Assembly (NCBI GenBank): GCA_030681635.1 | Contig: JAUXRT010000466.1 | Location: 1-6,315, forward strand | Source: Reyranella sp. | GTDB taxonomy: Bacteria > Pseudomonadota > Alphaproteobacteria > Reyranellales > Reyranellaceae | Length of the DNA stretch: 6,315 bases | Direction: 5' to 3' | Shown: one piece after another, positions 1 to 5,856 of the stretch | Layout of the letters: each line of letters begins with the position of its first letter | How positions within the stretch are numbered: position 1 is the first letter of the stretch | Notes under the pieces: model-generated | Seen by the model: only the letters and a program-made list of their open reading frames with translations | Told to the model about the DNA's origin: nothing | Databases searched by the model: none | Program-made: the position numbers and the translations under genes

Positions 1-518
1 ACGAAGTGCTGCCACGAGCCGGTGCCGGAGATCGGCAGCCAGCCGAGCTGCAGGCCCAGGGTGATCATCAGGATCAGGCCCAGCCAGAAGCTGGGCATCG
101 CCTGGCCAAGCACCGCCACCAATTGGACGCAGCGGTCGAGCGTGGTGTTCTCGCGGACCGCCGCCAGGATGCCGAGGGGCAGCGCGACCACGAGGGCGAT
201 GACCAGGCCGGTCAGCCCCAGCGTGAGCGTGACCGGCATGCGCTCGGCGATCAGCGAGGAGACGCGGGCCTTGAAGAAGTAGCTCTCGCCCAGATCGCCG
301 GTCAGCGCACGGCCGACCCAGTCGAAGAACTGCGCCAGCACCGGGCGGTCGAGGCCGTAGGCCTTGCGGATCGCTTCGATGTCGGCCTGGGTCGCATTGG
401 GGCCGGCGATCGATGTGGCAAGGTCGCCCGACAGCCGCGTCAGGATGAAGGCCAGCGTCATGACGGTGGCCGCCACGAGGAAGGCGACAATCAGGCGGCG
501 GGTGAGGAAACTCAGCAT
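1..518 (-). CDS. ABC transporter permease, DppB/OppB-like (partial; C-terminus beyond window)
   Basis: This is the inner-membrane permease subunit of a binding-protein-dependent importer of the dipeptide/oligopeptide/nickel class. It would form the translocation pore with a DppC-like partner. The visible 172 residues start MLSFLTRRLI, followed by a hydrophobic TM1 at about residues 8-28. Next comes the periplasmic segment typical of DppB proteins, with the motif YGLDRPV (54-60) and ALTGDLGESY (71-80). TM2 is at about 96-118 and TM3 at about 131-157, followed by GWLPISGTG (159-167), a very characteristic DppB stretch. The EAA loop that contacts the ATPase would lie in the missing half (family length about 310-340 aa). 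The ATG at 518 was chosen because it starts the conserved LTRRL N-terminus; no strong Shine-Dalgarno precedes it. The remaining transporter genes would lie to the left of the window. The substrate cannot be deduced. Confidence 0.93.
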   Translation of the reverse strand, partial: MLSFLTRRLIVAFLVAATVMTLAFILTRLSGDLATSIAGPNATQADIEAIRKAYGLDRPVLAQFFDWVGRALTGDLGESYFFKARVSSLIAERMPVTLTLGLTGLVIALVVALPLGILAAVRENTTLDRCVQLVAVLGQAMPSFWLGLILMITLGLQLGWLPISGTGSWQHF

Positions 519-678
519 GCGGGTCGGGAGCTTAGGGCGGTTTGGGCCGAAACGCGACCATGCGATTCCCGCGCCAAACCACCCCCATCAAGTCACTAGC
601 CGCAGGCAAGAGAGGGAGGTGAACAATCTGTCTCGCCGGGTGCTTGGCGAGCGCGCGCGGCTCCTATATGGGGGAGTC
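519..678. other. divergent intergenic spacer between permease and metallopeptidase genes
   Basis: These 160 bases separate the minus-strand permease start from the plus-strand metallopeptidase start, so promoters for both are expected here. I see no convincing -35/-10 pair on either strand and no hairpin. An open reading frame continuous with the metallopeptidase runs back through this spacer and into the permease, but its upstream peptide resembles nothing and I treat it as non-coding. A purine-rich run, AGAGGGAG (611-618), directly abuts an in-frame GTG at 619, leaving no room for normal ribosome spacing. Confidence 0.5.
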
Positions 679-1134
679 ATGCCGGTGTTCACGAACCCGC
701 GGCGCACGCCCTGCTTCGGCGTGGCGCCCAGCCTGGAGGACTTCGAAGCGATCGCCGCCGAGGCGCTCGCCACGATTCCCGAGGAGTTCCGCAAGCATGT
801 CGGCAACGTGCGCATTCAGATCGACGACTTCCCCTCCGACGAGGTCGAGAAGGAGATGCAGCTCGACACGCCGTTCGATCTGCTCGGTCTCTATCAGGGC
901 GTTTCGATGATGGAGCGCGGCGCCGGTCACGTGGCCAACGACATCGACCGCATCTTCCTCTACCGCCGCCCGATCCTCGACTACTGGTGCGAGTCGGGCG
1001 AGGACCTGCCGCACATCGTGCGGCACGTGCTGATCCATGAAATCGGCCATCACTTCGGCCTGAGCGACGACGACATGGAAGCGATCGAGGCCAAGGCCGA
1101 GGAAGAATCCCAGCGCGCCCAGCCGAGCGCCTGA
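679..1134 (+). CDS. small metallopeptidase family protein (DUF1025 / zincin_1)
   Basis: This is a 151-residue cytosolic protein with no signal peptide or membrane segment. It matches the short HExxH family annotated as 'metallopeptidase family protein' (PF06262-type, usually about 120-150 aa). Its landmarks are the FDLLGLY motif (66-72), the FLYRRPILDYWCE block (93-105) and the zinc site HEIGHHFGLSD (120-130). That site reads HExxHxxGxxD, with H120 and H124 as metal ligands, E121 as general base and D130 as likely third ligand. The tail (135-151) is acidic and low in complexity. The physiological substrate of the family is poorly known. The start is uncertain: ATG 679 has GGAG only 2 nt upstream, and in-frame GTGs at 619 and 640 would add 20 or 13 residues. 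I chose ATG because the added residues are not family-like. The gene converges on the DUF1254 gene with a 34-bp gap, and its stop lies in a 13-bp tandem repeat. Confidence 0.9.
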   Translation: MPVFTNPRRTPCFGVAPSLEDFEAIAAEALATIPEEFRKHVGNVRIQIDDFPSDEVEKEMQLDTPFDLLGLYQGVSMMERGAGHVANDIDRIFLYRRPILDYWCESGEDLPHIVRHVLIHEIGHHFGLSDDDMEAIEAKAEEESQRAQPSA

Positions 1135-1150
1135 GCCGAGCGCCTGAGCC
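1121..1150. repeat. 13-bp tandem direct repeat over the metallopeptidase stop codon
   Basis: The unit AGCCGAGCGCCTG occurs twice back to back (1121-1133 and 1134-1146), followed by the first 4 bases of a third copy (1147-1150). The metallopeptidase TGA stop (1132-1134) straddles the junction, and a second TGA at 1145-1147 lies in another frame. Removing one unit would leave the stop and the protein unchanged, so the duplication is neutral for the coding sequence. It fills almost half of the space before the convergent DUF1254 stop. No hairpin with a T-run is present, so this is not an evident intrinsic terminator. Confidence 0.95.
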
Positions 1151-1168
1151 TGTGCCTGACCCGGGCGT

Positions 1169-2575
1169 CTAGCCGACCCGCCGCACCGCCGGGACGCGAT
1201 AGCGTCCCTCGATCATCTGCTTCTCCGGTTCATAAGCCCGCAATATCAGCCGCATCGCACCGGCCGGCGCCGGCAGCCAGTTGTTCTGCTCAGCCGTCGG
1301 CCGCTCGTGCTGCAGGTAGAGCGTGAGCGAGCCATCGGGTGCGCGCGCCAGGTCGGGGGTGCGATCGCCGATGGAATAGCGCCCGATCGGATTGTCGACG
1401 AAGAAGGCGCGGCCCTCCGGCGTCACCTCGTACATGGAGAGCGACCAGAAGGCCCCCGCCGGGGGCAGGTCGCCGGCGGGGAAGGTGAGCTCGTAGCGAT
1501 GGCTGCCCGCGAGTGGCCGGCCCGCCGAATCGGCGTTGCAGGTGACATAGACCGCCTCGGCGGGCTCGAGCGCGCCGAGGGCGGTGAGGGCCGTCGCTGC
1601 GCGGTAGAGATAGTCGGTGCCGTAGTTGCCGAGATGACGCTCGCTGTAGGTCCAGCCATCGACGGTCCTGCCGGGGCGTCCCGCGGCGGCGCGGATGTCG
1701 GCGTGGCCCTGCTCGATGCCGGCGCGGATCGTCCGCCGCTCGGCCTCGCTGAAGGCCCTCACGTCGAACTTGCGGCCGGGCCGCAGCCTGAGCGGCGCCA
1801 GCGCCTCGAACAGGGCGCGGTCGCGCTCGGGCAGCGGGCTCTCGCCCAGCGCCCGCATGCCGACCTCGAACAGGTCGAACGGATCGGCGGGGTTGGGCGC
1901 GGGCCAGTCGGCCACCGACTCAGGCGGCGCCACGGTGCGCTGGCGCATTAGCTCGCGGCTTTCGAGGATGCGCCGTTCGTTGCGCATGTCGGGCGTCTCC
2001 AGCAACACGCGGGCCTGCAGGATCCGCACGCGGTCGAGTTCCTCCGGCCCATCGACCAGGATGCGCCCGATCAGCCACACCGAATTGGTCGGCGCACGGA
2101 CCAGCGTCACGTCGGACGGCGCATCGCCCTTCCAGTCGGGGCCGACGATCATGTGCGGCGGGGGCTGGCCGCCGTACAGCCGGTGGCTGACGTAGGCGAA
2201 GTTGTCGGTGAACAGGTCGATGAAGGCGTAGCTGTAATAGAGGTCGCCGACCGGCGGTACGGTGAGGAACAGCGGCTCCAGCGAGAGATCGAGCCAGGCC
2301 GACGAATAGAGCGTGTCGTTGTTCGGCGCCGTCACCGCCCGCGCCCTTGCATCGGCCAGCGTCGCGATGTGGCGGAAGCGGTTGAGCCGCTGGCGCATGG
2401 GATTGGCATCGTCGACTGTCGCCCGCCAGCGCGTGCGGTACATCTCGTAGACCGGGACCAGGTAGATGGCCGCGCGCCGCGCGAGGTCGCGGAGTTGAGC
2501 GGCGCTGTCCTGGGCGCGCGCGATCGACGGGCTGGCGAGCAAAGCAGCGAGTGCTGCGCGGCGGCCGATCGTCAT
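1169..2575 (-). CDS. exported DUF1254/DUF1214 domain-containing protein
   Basis: This is a 468-residue protein with a signal peptide, MTIGRRAALAALLASPSIARA, with probable cleavage after residue 21 (ARA|Q). The twin arginine near the start could suit Tat export, although the motif is incomplete. The N-terminal DUF1254 domain is at about residues 35-195, with NNDTLYSSAWLDLS (85-98), a GDLYYSYAFID block (110-120), IVGPDWKG (143-150) and PTNSVWLIGR (162-171). The C-terminal DUF1214 domain is at about 345-452, with GAFWSLSMYE (374-383), DNPIGRYSIGDRTP (394-407) and NNWLPAPAG (431-439). The domain pair and length are typical of the family, whose biochemical role is unestablished. An in-frame start at 2632 exists, but ATG 2575 was preferred because it begins a clean signal peptide and overlaps the upstream glycosylase stop as ATGA, implying translational coupling. 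The stop is TAG at 1171-1169. Confidence 0.92.
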   Translation of the reverse strand: MTIGRRAALAALLASPSIARAQDSAAQLRDLARRAAIYLVPVYEMYRTRWRATVDDANPMRQRLNRFRHIATLADARARAVTAPNNDTLYSSAWLDLSLEPLFLTVPPVGDLYYSYAFIDLFTDNFAYVSHRLYGGQPPPHMIVGPDWKGDAPSDVTLVRAPTNSVWLIGRILVDGPEELDRVRILQARVLLETPDMRNERRILESRELMRQRTVAPPESVADWPAPNPADPFDLFEVGMRALGESPLPERDRALFEALAPLRLRPGRKFDVRAFSEAERRTIRAGIEQGHADIRAAAGRPGRTVDGWTYSERHLGNYGTDYLYRAATALTALGALEPAEAVYVTCNADSAGRPLAGSHRYELTFPAGDLPPAGAFWSLSMYEVTPEGRAFFVDNPIGRYSIGDRTPDLARAPDGSLTLYLQHERPTAEQNNWLPAPAGAMRLILRAYEPEKQMIEGRYRVPAVRRVG

Positions 2576-3114
2576 GCCGCGCGCTCCCGCCGGCGGCGGC
2601 GCTCGTCCACGAAGGCGGCCGCCTCCTGCCACGGCGCCAGCGTCCAGAAGGAGCGGGCGCGGCCCGACGGCGAGGCCAGCACGAAGACGGCGGCGCCCTC
2701 AAGCGGATCGAGCTGTCGGCCATAGGCCGGCGCCTTCAGCCCAAGCGCCAGGGCCGCGGCATTCTTGCTGGTGAAGGCGATGGCAGCCGGCCGGAAGCGG
2801 CGCAGCTTGGCATGCAGCGACCCCGCGTCCATCGCCGCGGGCGTCAGCTCATGGTCGGAGCCGACTTCTGTCTTGTTGAGGTCGGTGAGACCGATGCCGA
2901 AGCCCAGCAACTCCGGAAAGCGCTGCGGCGGGAGACGCTCCGGCGTCAGGCCGACCGCATGCAGGGTCGGCCAGAAGCTGTTGCCGGGATTGGCGTAGTA
3001 GGCGCGGGCCTTGAACGAGGCCGGGCCGGGCGCGGTGCCGCAGAACACCAGGTCGAGACCGGGTGCCAGCAGGTCCGGGAGCGGATGGTTACTCCGGCTT
3101 GATGCCCGCGCCAC
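2572..3114 (-). CDS. mug: Mug-like mismatch-specific uracil/thymine DNA glycosylase
   Basis: This is a 180-residue cytosolic protein of the uracil-DNA glycosylase superfamily, closest to Mug/TDG (family 2). Such enzymes remove uracil, or thymine opposite G, to start base-excision repair. The visible order matches Mug: LLAPGLDLVFCG (15-26), motif 1 GTAPG (26-30), NPGNSFWPTL (42-51), GIGLTDL (73-79), AFTSK (113-117) and motif 2 SPSGRAR (148-154). E. coli Mug has GINPG and NPSG; here the catalytic Asn position is Ala28. The family match is firm, but activity and specificity are inferred. The C-terminus is strongly basic (five arginines in a row at 172-176). The start chosen is GTG 3114, with GGTGAGG 6 nt upstream; a GTG at 3126 is also in frame. 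Either start lies inside the end of the solute-binding protein gene (26 or 38 nt overlap). The stop overlaps the DUF1254 ATG. The symbol denotes the family only. Confidence 0.85.
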   Translation of the reverse strand: MARASSRSNHPLPDLLAPGLDLVFCGTAPGPASFKARAYYANPGNSFWPTLHAVGLTPERLPPQRFPELLGFGIGLTDLNKTEVGSDHELTPAAMDAGSLHAKLRRFRPAAIAFTSKNAAALALGLKAPAYGRQLDPLEGAAVFVLASPSGRARSFWTLAPWQEAAAFVDERRRRRERAA

Positions 3115-4075
3115 GGATGACCTCACCCCAGCGTTTGTGCTCGGCCTTGATGAAGGTGTCGACGTCGGGCAGCGACATGGTGCCGGGCTCGAAGCCGCCG
3201 GCCTTCATGCTGGCGATCACGTCGGGCGCCTGCAGGGCGCGTTCGGTCGCGGCCTTGAGCTTCGCCTTGATCTTGGCCGGCGTGCCCGTCGGCACCGCCC
3301 ACAGCGACCACGAGGTGACGATGAGATCGGGATAGCCCGCCTCGACGAAGGTCGGCGTGTCGGGCAAGACCGACGAGCGCGCAGCGCCGGTGGTCGCCAC
3401 GGGCTTCAGCTTGCCGGCGCTCACCTGGCTCATCTGCGTGTCGATGTTGGCGATGCACAGCGGCACATGGCCGGCCAGCACGTCGGAGGCCGCCGCGGCG
3501 GCGCCGCGATAGCTGATGAAGGTCATGTCGACGCCGGTCTTCTGCTTGAACAGCTCCATGGTGAGCGACGGCGAGGTGCCGAGCCCCGACGAGCCGTAGC
3601 TGATCGTGCCCGGCTTGGCCTTGGCCGCGGCGATCAGCTTGGGAATCGTGTCGTAGGGGAAGCTCGGGCTGCAGCACAGCAGGTTGGGCTGGGTGCCGAT
3701 CCAGACCACGGTCTCGAGATCGGTGAAGGCGTTGTAGGCCGGCTTGGCGTAGAGGTGCGGCACCAGGGCGTGGCTGCCGATGTTGCCCAGCAGCATCGAA
3801 TAGCCGTCGGGGGCGGACTTGGCGACGTTGTCGGCGGCGATCGAGCCGCCGGCGCCGGTGCGGTTCTCGACGACGAAGGATTGGCCAAGATACTCGGTCA
3901 GTTTGGCCGCGAGGCGTCGCGCGATGTTGTCCTGCGAGCCGCCCGGGGTGAACGGGCAGACAATGCGAACGGTGCGCTGCGGCCAATCCTCGCCCTGCGC
4001 CCAGGCGAAGGGGGCAAGGGCCGGCGCCGCAAGCAACGTCGCGCCGAAACCGGCGGTGAAATGGCGCCTTCTCAT
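3089..4075 (-). CDS. Bug/TctC-family tripartite tricarboxylate transporter substrate-binding protein
   Basis: This is a 328-residue periplasmic solute receptor of the Bug (TctC) family, which captures small carboxylates or related solutes. The signal peptide MRRRHFTAGFGATLLAAPAL continues to a cleavage site after residue 26 (AWA|Q). Its R-R-x-F core suggests Tat export. Mature landmarks include the VRIVCPFTPGG stretch that lines the ligand site, VVENRTGAGGSIAADNVAK, APDGYSMLLG, ISYGSSGLGTSPSL, a YRGAAAA element and LPDTPTFVEAGYP. These are all standard Bug blocks at standard spacing and length. ATG 4075 was chosen because GAAGGA (4087-4082) lies 6 nt upstream and the signal peptide begins there; ATG 4096 would add seven polar residues. 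No TctA or TctB membrane genes are present, so the gene is an orphan receptor here. The ligand cannot be read from the sequence. It is the first gene of a three-gene minus-strand unit, transcribed away from the receiver gene. Confidence 0.95.
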   Translation of the reverse strand: MRRRHFTAGFGATLLAAPALAPFAWAQGEDWPQRTVRIVCPFTPGGSQDNIARRLAAKLTEYLGQSFVVENRTGAGGSIAADNVAKSAPDGYSMLLGNIGSHALVPHLYAKPAYNAFTDLETVVWIGTQPNLLCCSPSFPYDTIPKLIAAAKAKPGTISYGSSGLGTSPSLTMELFKQKTGVDMTFISYRGAAAAASDVLAGHVPLCIANIDTQMSQVSAGKLKPVATTGAARSSVLPDTPTFVEAGYPDLIVTSWSLWAVPTGTPAKIKAKLKAATERALQAPDVIASMKAGGFEPGTMSLPDVDTFIKAEHKRWGEVIRGAGIKPE

Positions 4076-4081
4076 TGTCTT

Positions 4082-4087
4082 TCCTTC
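4082..4087 (-). promoter_or_regulatory. ribosome binding site of the Bug gene
   Basis: On the minus strand GAAGGA is followed by six bases and then ATG at 4075. This settles the start there rather than at the in-frame ATG 4096, which lies upstream of this site. Confidence 0.75.
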
Positions 4088-4154
4088 TTGATTCATCGAA
4101 GTGTTGCCCGATGATGGCACGAGGAACGACCGCGGCGGTAGTGCTGCGACGGCT

Positions 4155-4183
4155 TTGTTCCGCAGGAAGCGCAACCTTATGCT
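4155..4183 (+). promoter_or_regulatory. possible sigma70-like promoter for the receiver gene
   Basis: TTGTTC (4155-4160) and TATGCT (4178-4183) are separated by 17 bp and each shares 3-4 of 6 bases with the -35 and -10 consensus. Transcription would begin around 4190, only some 15 nt before the ATG. That fits the absence of a recognisable Shine-Dalgarno for this gene. The match is weak and may be chance. Confidence 0.25.
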
Positions 4184-4196
4184 CGAACGAACGTTC
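4184..4196. promoter_or_regulatory. GAAC repeat / palindrome upstream of the receiver gene, possible operator
   Basis: The sequence CGAACGAACGTTC holds two adjacent GAAC units, the second forming the perfect 8-bp palindrome GAACGTTC (4189-4196), 8 bp before the receiver ATG. It sits in the 129-bp divergent spacer, just downstream of the weak promoter candidate, where a repressor could act. It does not fit the alphaproteobacterial LexA pattern GTTC-N7-GTTC. Eight-base palindromes arise by chance, so function is unproven. Confidence 0.25.
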
Positions 4197-4204
4197 TGCC
4201 TGCC

Positions 4205-4612
4205 ATGAACGCGGCGGGGATCGAGTCCGACGAGCCGGTGCCGGCATCGCAGCCGACGGTTCTGGTTGTCGAGGACGAAGTGCTGATCCGCATGGCGGTT
4301 TCGGACTATCTGCGCGAGTGCGGTTTTCGCGTCATCGAGGCCGGCAGCGCCGACGAGGCTGTCGAGGTCCTGAAGGCCGACACCGCCGCCGACATCGTGT
4401 TTTCCGACGTGAACATGCCGGGCAGCCTGGACGGCTTCGGCCTGGCGCAATGGATCCGGCGCGAGCGGCCGCGGCTCAAGGTCATCCTGACGTCGGGCGT
4501 CTCGCGCAAGGCCAAGGAGGCGGGCGACCTCTGCGAGGACAGCCCGTTCATCGACAAGCCCTATCATCACGGCGATCTCGAACGGCACATCAGGCAATTG
4601 CTGGCGCGCTAG
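4205..4612 (+). CDS. single-domain response regulator (CheY-like receiver)
   Basis: This is a 135-residue cytosolic protein made of one receiver domain (about residues 18-133) with no output domain. All phosphorylation residues are present: the acidic cluster E23-D24-E25 (VVEDE), phospho-acceptor D68 in FSDVNMPG, switch residue T96 in ILTSG and K118 in DKPY. The DKPYHHGDLERHIRQLL ending is typical of stand-alone receivers common in Rhizobiales-like genomes, which may act by protein contact or in a phosphorelay. No histidine kinase lies nearby, so its partner is elsewhere. The start ATG 4205 lacks a clear Shine-Dalgarno, but the peptide reaches the receiver core after a short polar leader and no better start was seen. 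It is divergent from the Bug gene (129-bp spacer) and 83 bp upstream of the dehydrogenase start. Its TAG stop lies in a 13-bp tandem repeat. Confidence 0.94.
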   Translation: MNAAGIESDEPVPASQPTVLVVEDEVLIRMAVSDYLRECGFRVIEAGSADEAVEVLKADTAADIVFSDVNMPGSLDGFGLAQWIRRERPRLKVILTSGVSRKAKEAGDLCEDSPFIDKPYHHGDLERHIRQLLAR

Positions 4613-4634
4613 TTTCGACCACTAGTTTCGACCA
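4609..4634. repeat. 13-bp tandem direct repeat over the receiver stop codon
   Basis: CTAGTTTCGACCA is present twice without spacing (4609-4621 and 4622-4634), both copies identical. The first copy contains the receiver's TAG stop (4610-4612); the second repeats TAG (4623-4625) in another frame. Deleting one unit would leave the receiver protein unchanged. The repeat occupies the first part of the 83-bp gap before the dehydrogenase gene. I see no stem-loop with a T-run, so it is not an obvious terminator. Confidence 0.95.
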
Positions 4635-4648
4635 GAGGCTTCGCGGCC

Positions 4649-4676
4649 TTGTCCACCTCCGCGCATCGGGCATGAT
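4649..4676 (+). promoter_or_regulatory. weak promoter candidate ahead of the dehydrogenase gene
   Basis: TTGTCC (4649-4654) and CATGAT (4671-4676) each match 4 of 6 consensus bases, with a 16-bp spacer. Transcription would start around 4683, barely before the Shine-Dalgarno at 4685. Read-through from the receiver gene is an equally possible source of transcripts. Confidence 0.2.
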
Positions 4677-4684
4677 GACGGCGC

Positions 4685-4690
4685 GGGAGG
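4685..4690 (+). promoter_or_regulatory. ribosome binding site of the acyl-CoA dehydrogenase
   Basis: GGGAGG lies 5 nt before ATG 4696. It fixes the start there in preference to the in-frame ATGs at 4672 and 4675, which precede it. Confidence 0.8.
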
Positions 4691-4695
4691 ACGCA

Positions 4696-5856
4696 ATGAA
4701 CAGCATCGACAAGGCCGACGAGGCCCAGCTTCTGGCAACAATCGACCGTTGGATCGAGCGCGAGGTGGCGCCCCGGGTCAAGGAGTTCGACCACGCCGAC
4801 CGCTGGCCGGCCGAGATCGTCGAACAGATGAAGGAAATGGGCCTGTTCGGCGCCACCATCAGCCCCGAGTATGGCGGCCTCGGCCTGCCGGCCCGGACCT
4901 ACGCCGAAATCGTGATGCGCGTGTCCTCGGTGTGGATGGCGATCACCGGCATCTTCAACTCGCACCTGATGCTGGCGCTGGCGGTCGAGAAATTCGGCAC
5001 CGAGCGCCAGAAGCAGCACTGGCTGCCCAAGTTCGCGACAGGCGAGATCCGCGGCGGGCTGGCGCTGACGGAGCCCGATGCTGGCACCGACCTGCAGTCG
5101 ATCCGCATGGTGGCCAAGCGCGACGGCAACGACGGCTACGTGATCAACGGCACCAAGACCTGGATCTCCAACGGCATCGAGGGCCATTGCTTCGCCATGC
5201 TGGTCAAGACCGACCCGCAGGCCAATCCCCGCCACACCGGCATGAGCCTTTTCATCACGCCCAAGGGGCCGGGCTTCCGCGTCGGCCGCAAGCTCGAGAA
5301 GCTGGGCTACAAGTCGATCGATTCGGGCGAGCTGATCTTCGAGGATTACCGCATCCCGGCCGACCACCTGATCGGCGAGGTCGAGGGCAAGGGCTTTGCC
5401 CAGGTGGCGGGCGGCCTGGAGCTTGGCCGCATCAACGTCGCCGCCCGCGGCGTCGGCATCGCCGAGGGCGCGCTTCGCCTCGCCACGAGCTACGCCCAGA
5501 TCCGCAAGACCTTCGGCAAGCCGATCGTCGAGCACCAGGCGATCGCACTGAAGATCGGCGAGATGGCGACGCGCGCCCGCGCCGCGCGCCTGCTGACCCT
5601 CGACGCCGCCGACATCTTCGATCGCGGCGAGCGCTGCGACATGGAAGCCGGCATGGCCAAGTTCTTCTCCTCGGAGGCGGCGCTGGAAAACAGCATCGAG
5701 TCGATGCGCATCCACGGCGCCTACGGCTACTCCAAGGAGTACGACATCGAGCGGCTCTATCGCGATGCGCCGCTCACCTGCATTGGCGAAGGCACCAACG
5801 AGATGCAGCGCATCATCATCGCCAAGCAATGGGTCAAGCGGAACGCCATCACATGA
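4696..5856 (+). CDS. acyl-CoA dehydrogenase (FAD-dependent)
   Basis: This is a 386-residue soluble flavoenzyme that introduces an alpha,beta double bond into an acyl-CoA and passes electrons to ETF. The length is standard for the family. The helical N-terminal domain covers about residues 5-120, with FGATISPEYGGLGLP at 51-65. The middle beta domain follows, with the flavin/substrate motif ALTEPDAGTD (123-132) and the TKTWISNG element (153-160). The C-terminal helical domain carries RKTFGKPI (270-277), the GAYGYSKEYDIERLYRDA block (341-358) and GEGTNEMQR (364-372). E365 aligns with the catalytic base Glu of the usual YEGT motif, so the enzyme looks intact; Gly replaces the common Tyr before it. 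Its stop overlaps the CoA-transferase start as ATGA, so the two are translationally coupled. The substrate chain cannot be fixed from sequence; a short or branched acid activated by the neighbouring transferase is the natural inference. Confidence 0.95.
   Translation: MNSIDKADEAQLLATIDRWIEREVAPRVKEFDHADRWPAEIVEQMKEMGLFGATISPEYGGLGLPARTYAEIVMRVSSVWMAITGIFNSHLMLALAVEKFGTERQKQHWLPKFATGEIRGGLALTEPDAGTDLQSIRMVAKRDGNDGYVINGTKTWISNGIEGHCFAMLVKTDPQANPRHTGMSLFITPKGPGFRVGRKLEKLGYKSIDSGELIFEDYRIPADHLIGEVEGKGFAQVAGGLELGRINVAARGVGIAEGALRLATSYAQIRKTFGKPIVEHQAIALKIGEMATRARAARLLTLDAADIFDRGERCDMEAGMAKFFSSEAALENSIESMRIHGAYGYSKEYDIERLYRDAPLTCIGEGTNEMQRIIIAKQWVKRNAIT

Noticed and set aside
364..678. 105-residue upstream extension of the metallopeptidase frame
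   Set aside because: It lies antisense to the ABC permease and is Arg-rich without family similarity; the domain begins after ATG 679.
1156..1171. CCCGGG-centred palindrome as a terminator between convergent genes
   Set aside because: The stem is only a few base pairs long and no T-run follows on either strand.
1307..1951. Plus-strand 214-aa frame within the DUF1254 gene
   Set aside because: It is antisense to a gene with clear DUF1254/DUF1214 motifs, and its composition is typical of a shadow frame.
3011..4114. Plus-strand 367-aa open frame opposite the Bug gene
   Set aside because: The peptide is rich in Arg, Gly and His, as expected from the antisense of a GC-rich gene, and has no recognisable domain. 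The minus-strand Bug protein is unambiguous.
4123..4150. GGAAC (4123-4127) as the -35 of an EcfG-type stress promoter
   Set aside because: No CGTT-like -10 occurs at 16-18 bp spacing.
4157..4196. Possible LexA/SOS box near the receiver gene from GTTC and GAAC words
   Set aside because: The spacing does not match GTTC-N7-GTTC on either strand.
4075..4695. Long N-terminal extension in frame with the dehydrogenase
   Set aside because: It overlaps the receiver gene in another frame and encodes low-complexity sequence. A good ribosome site marks ATG 4696, and the resulting length is standard.
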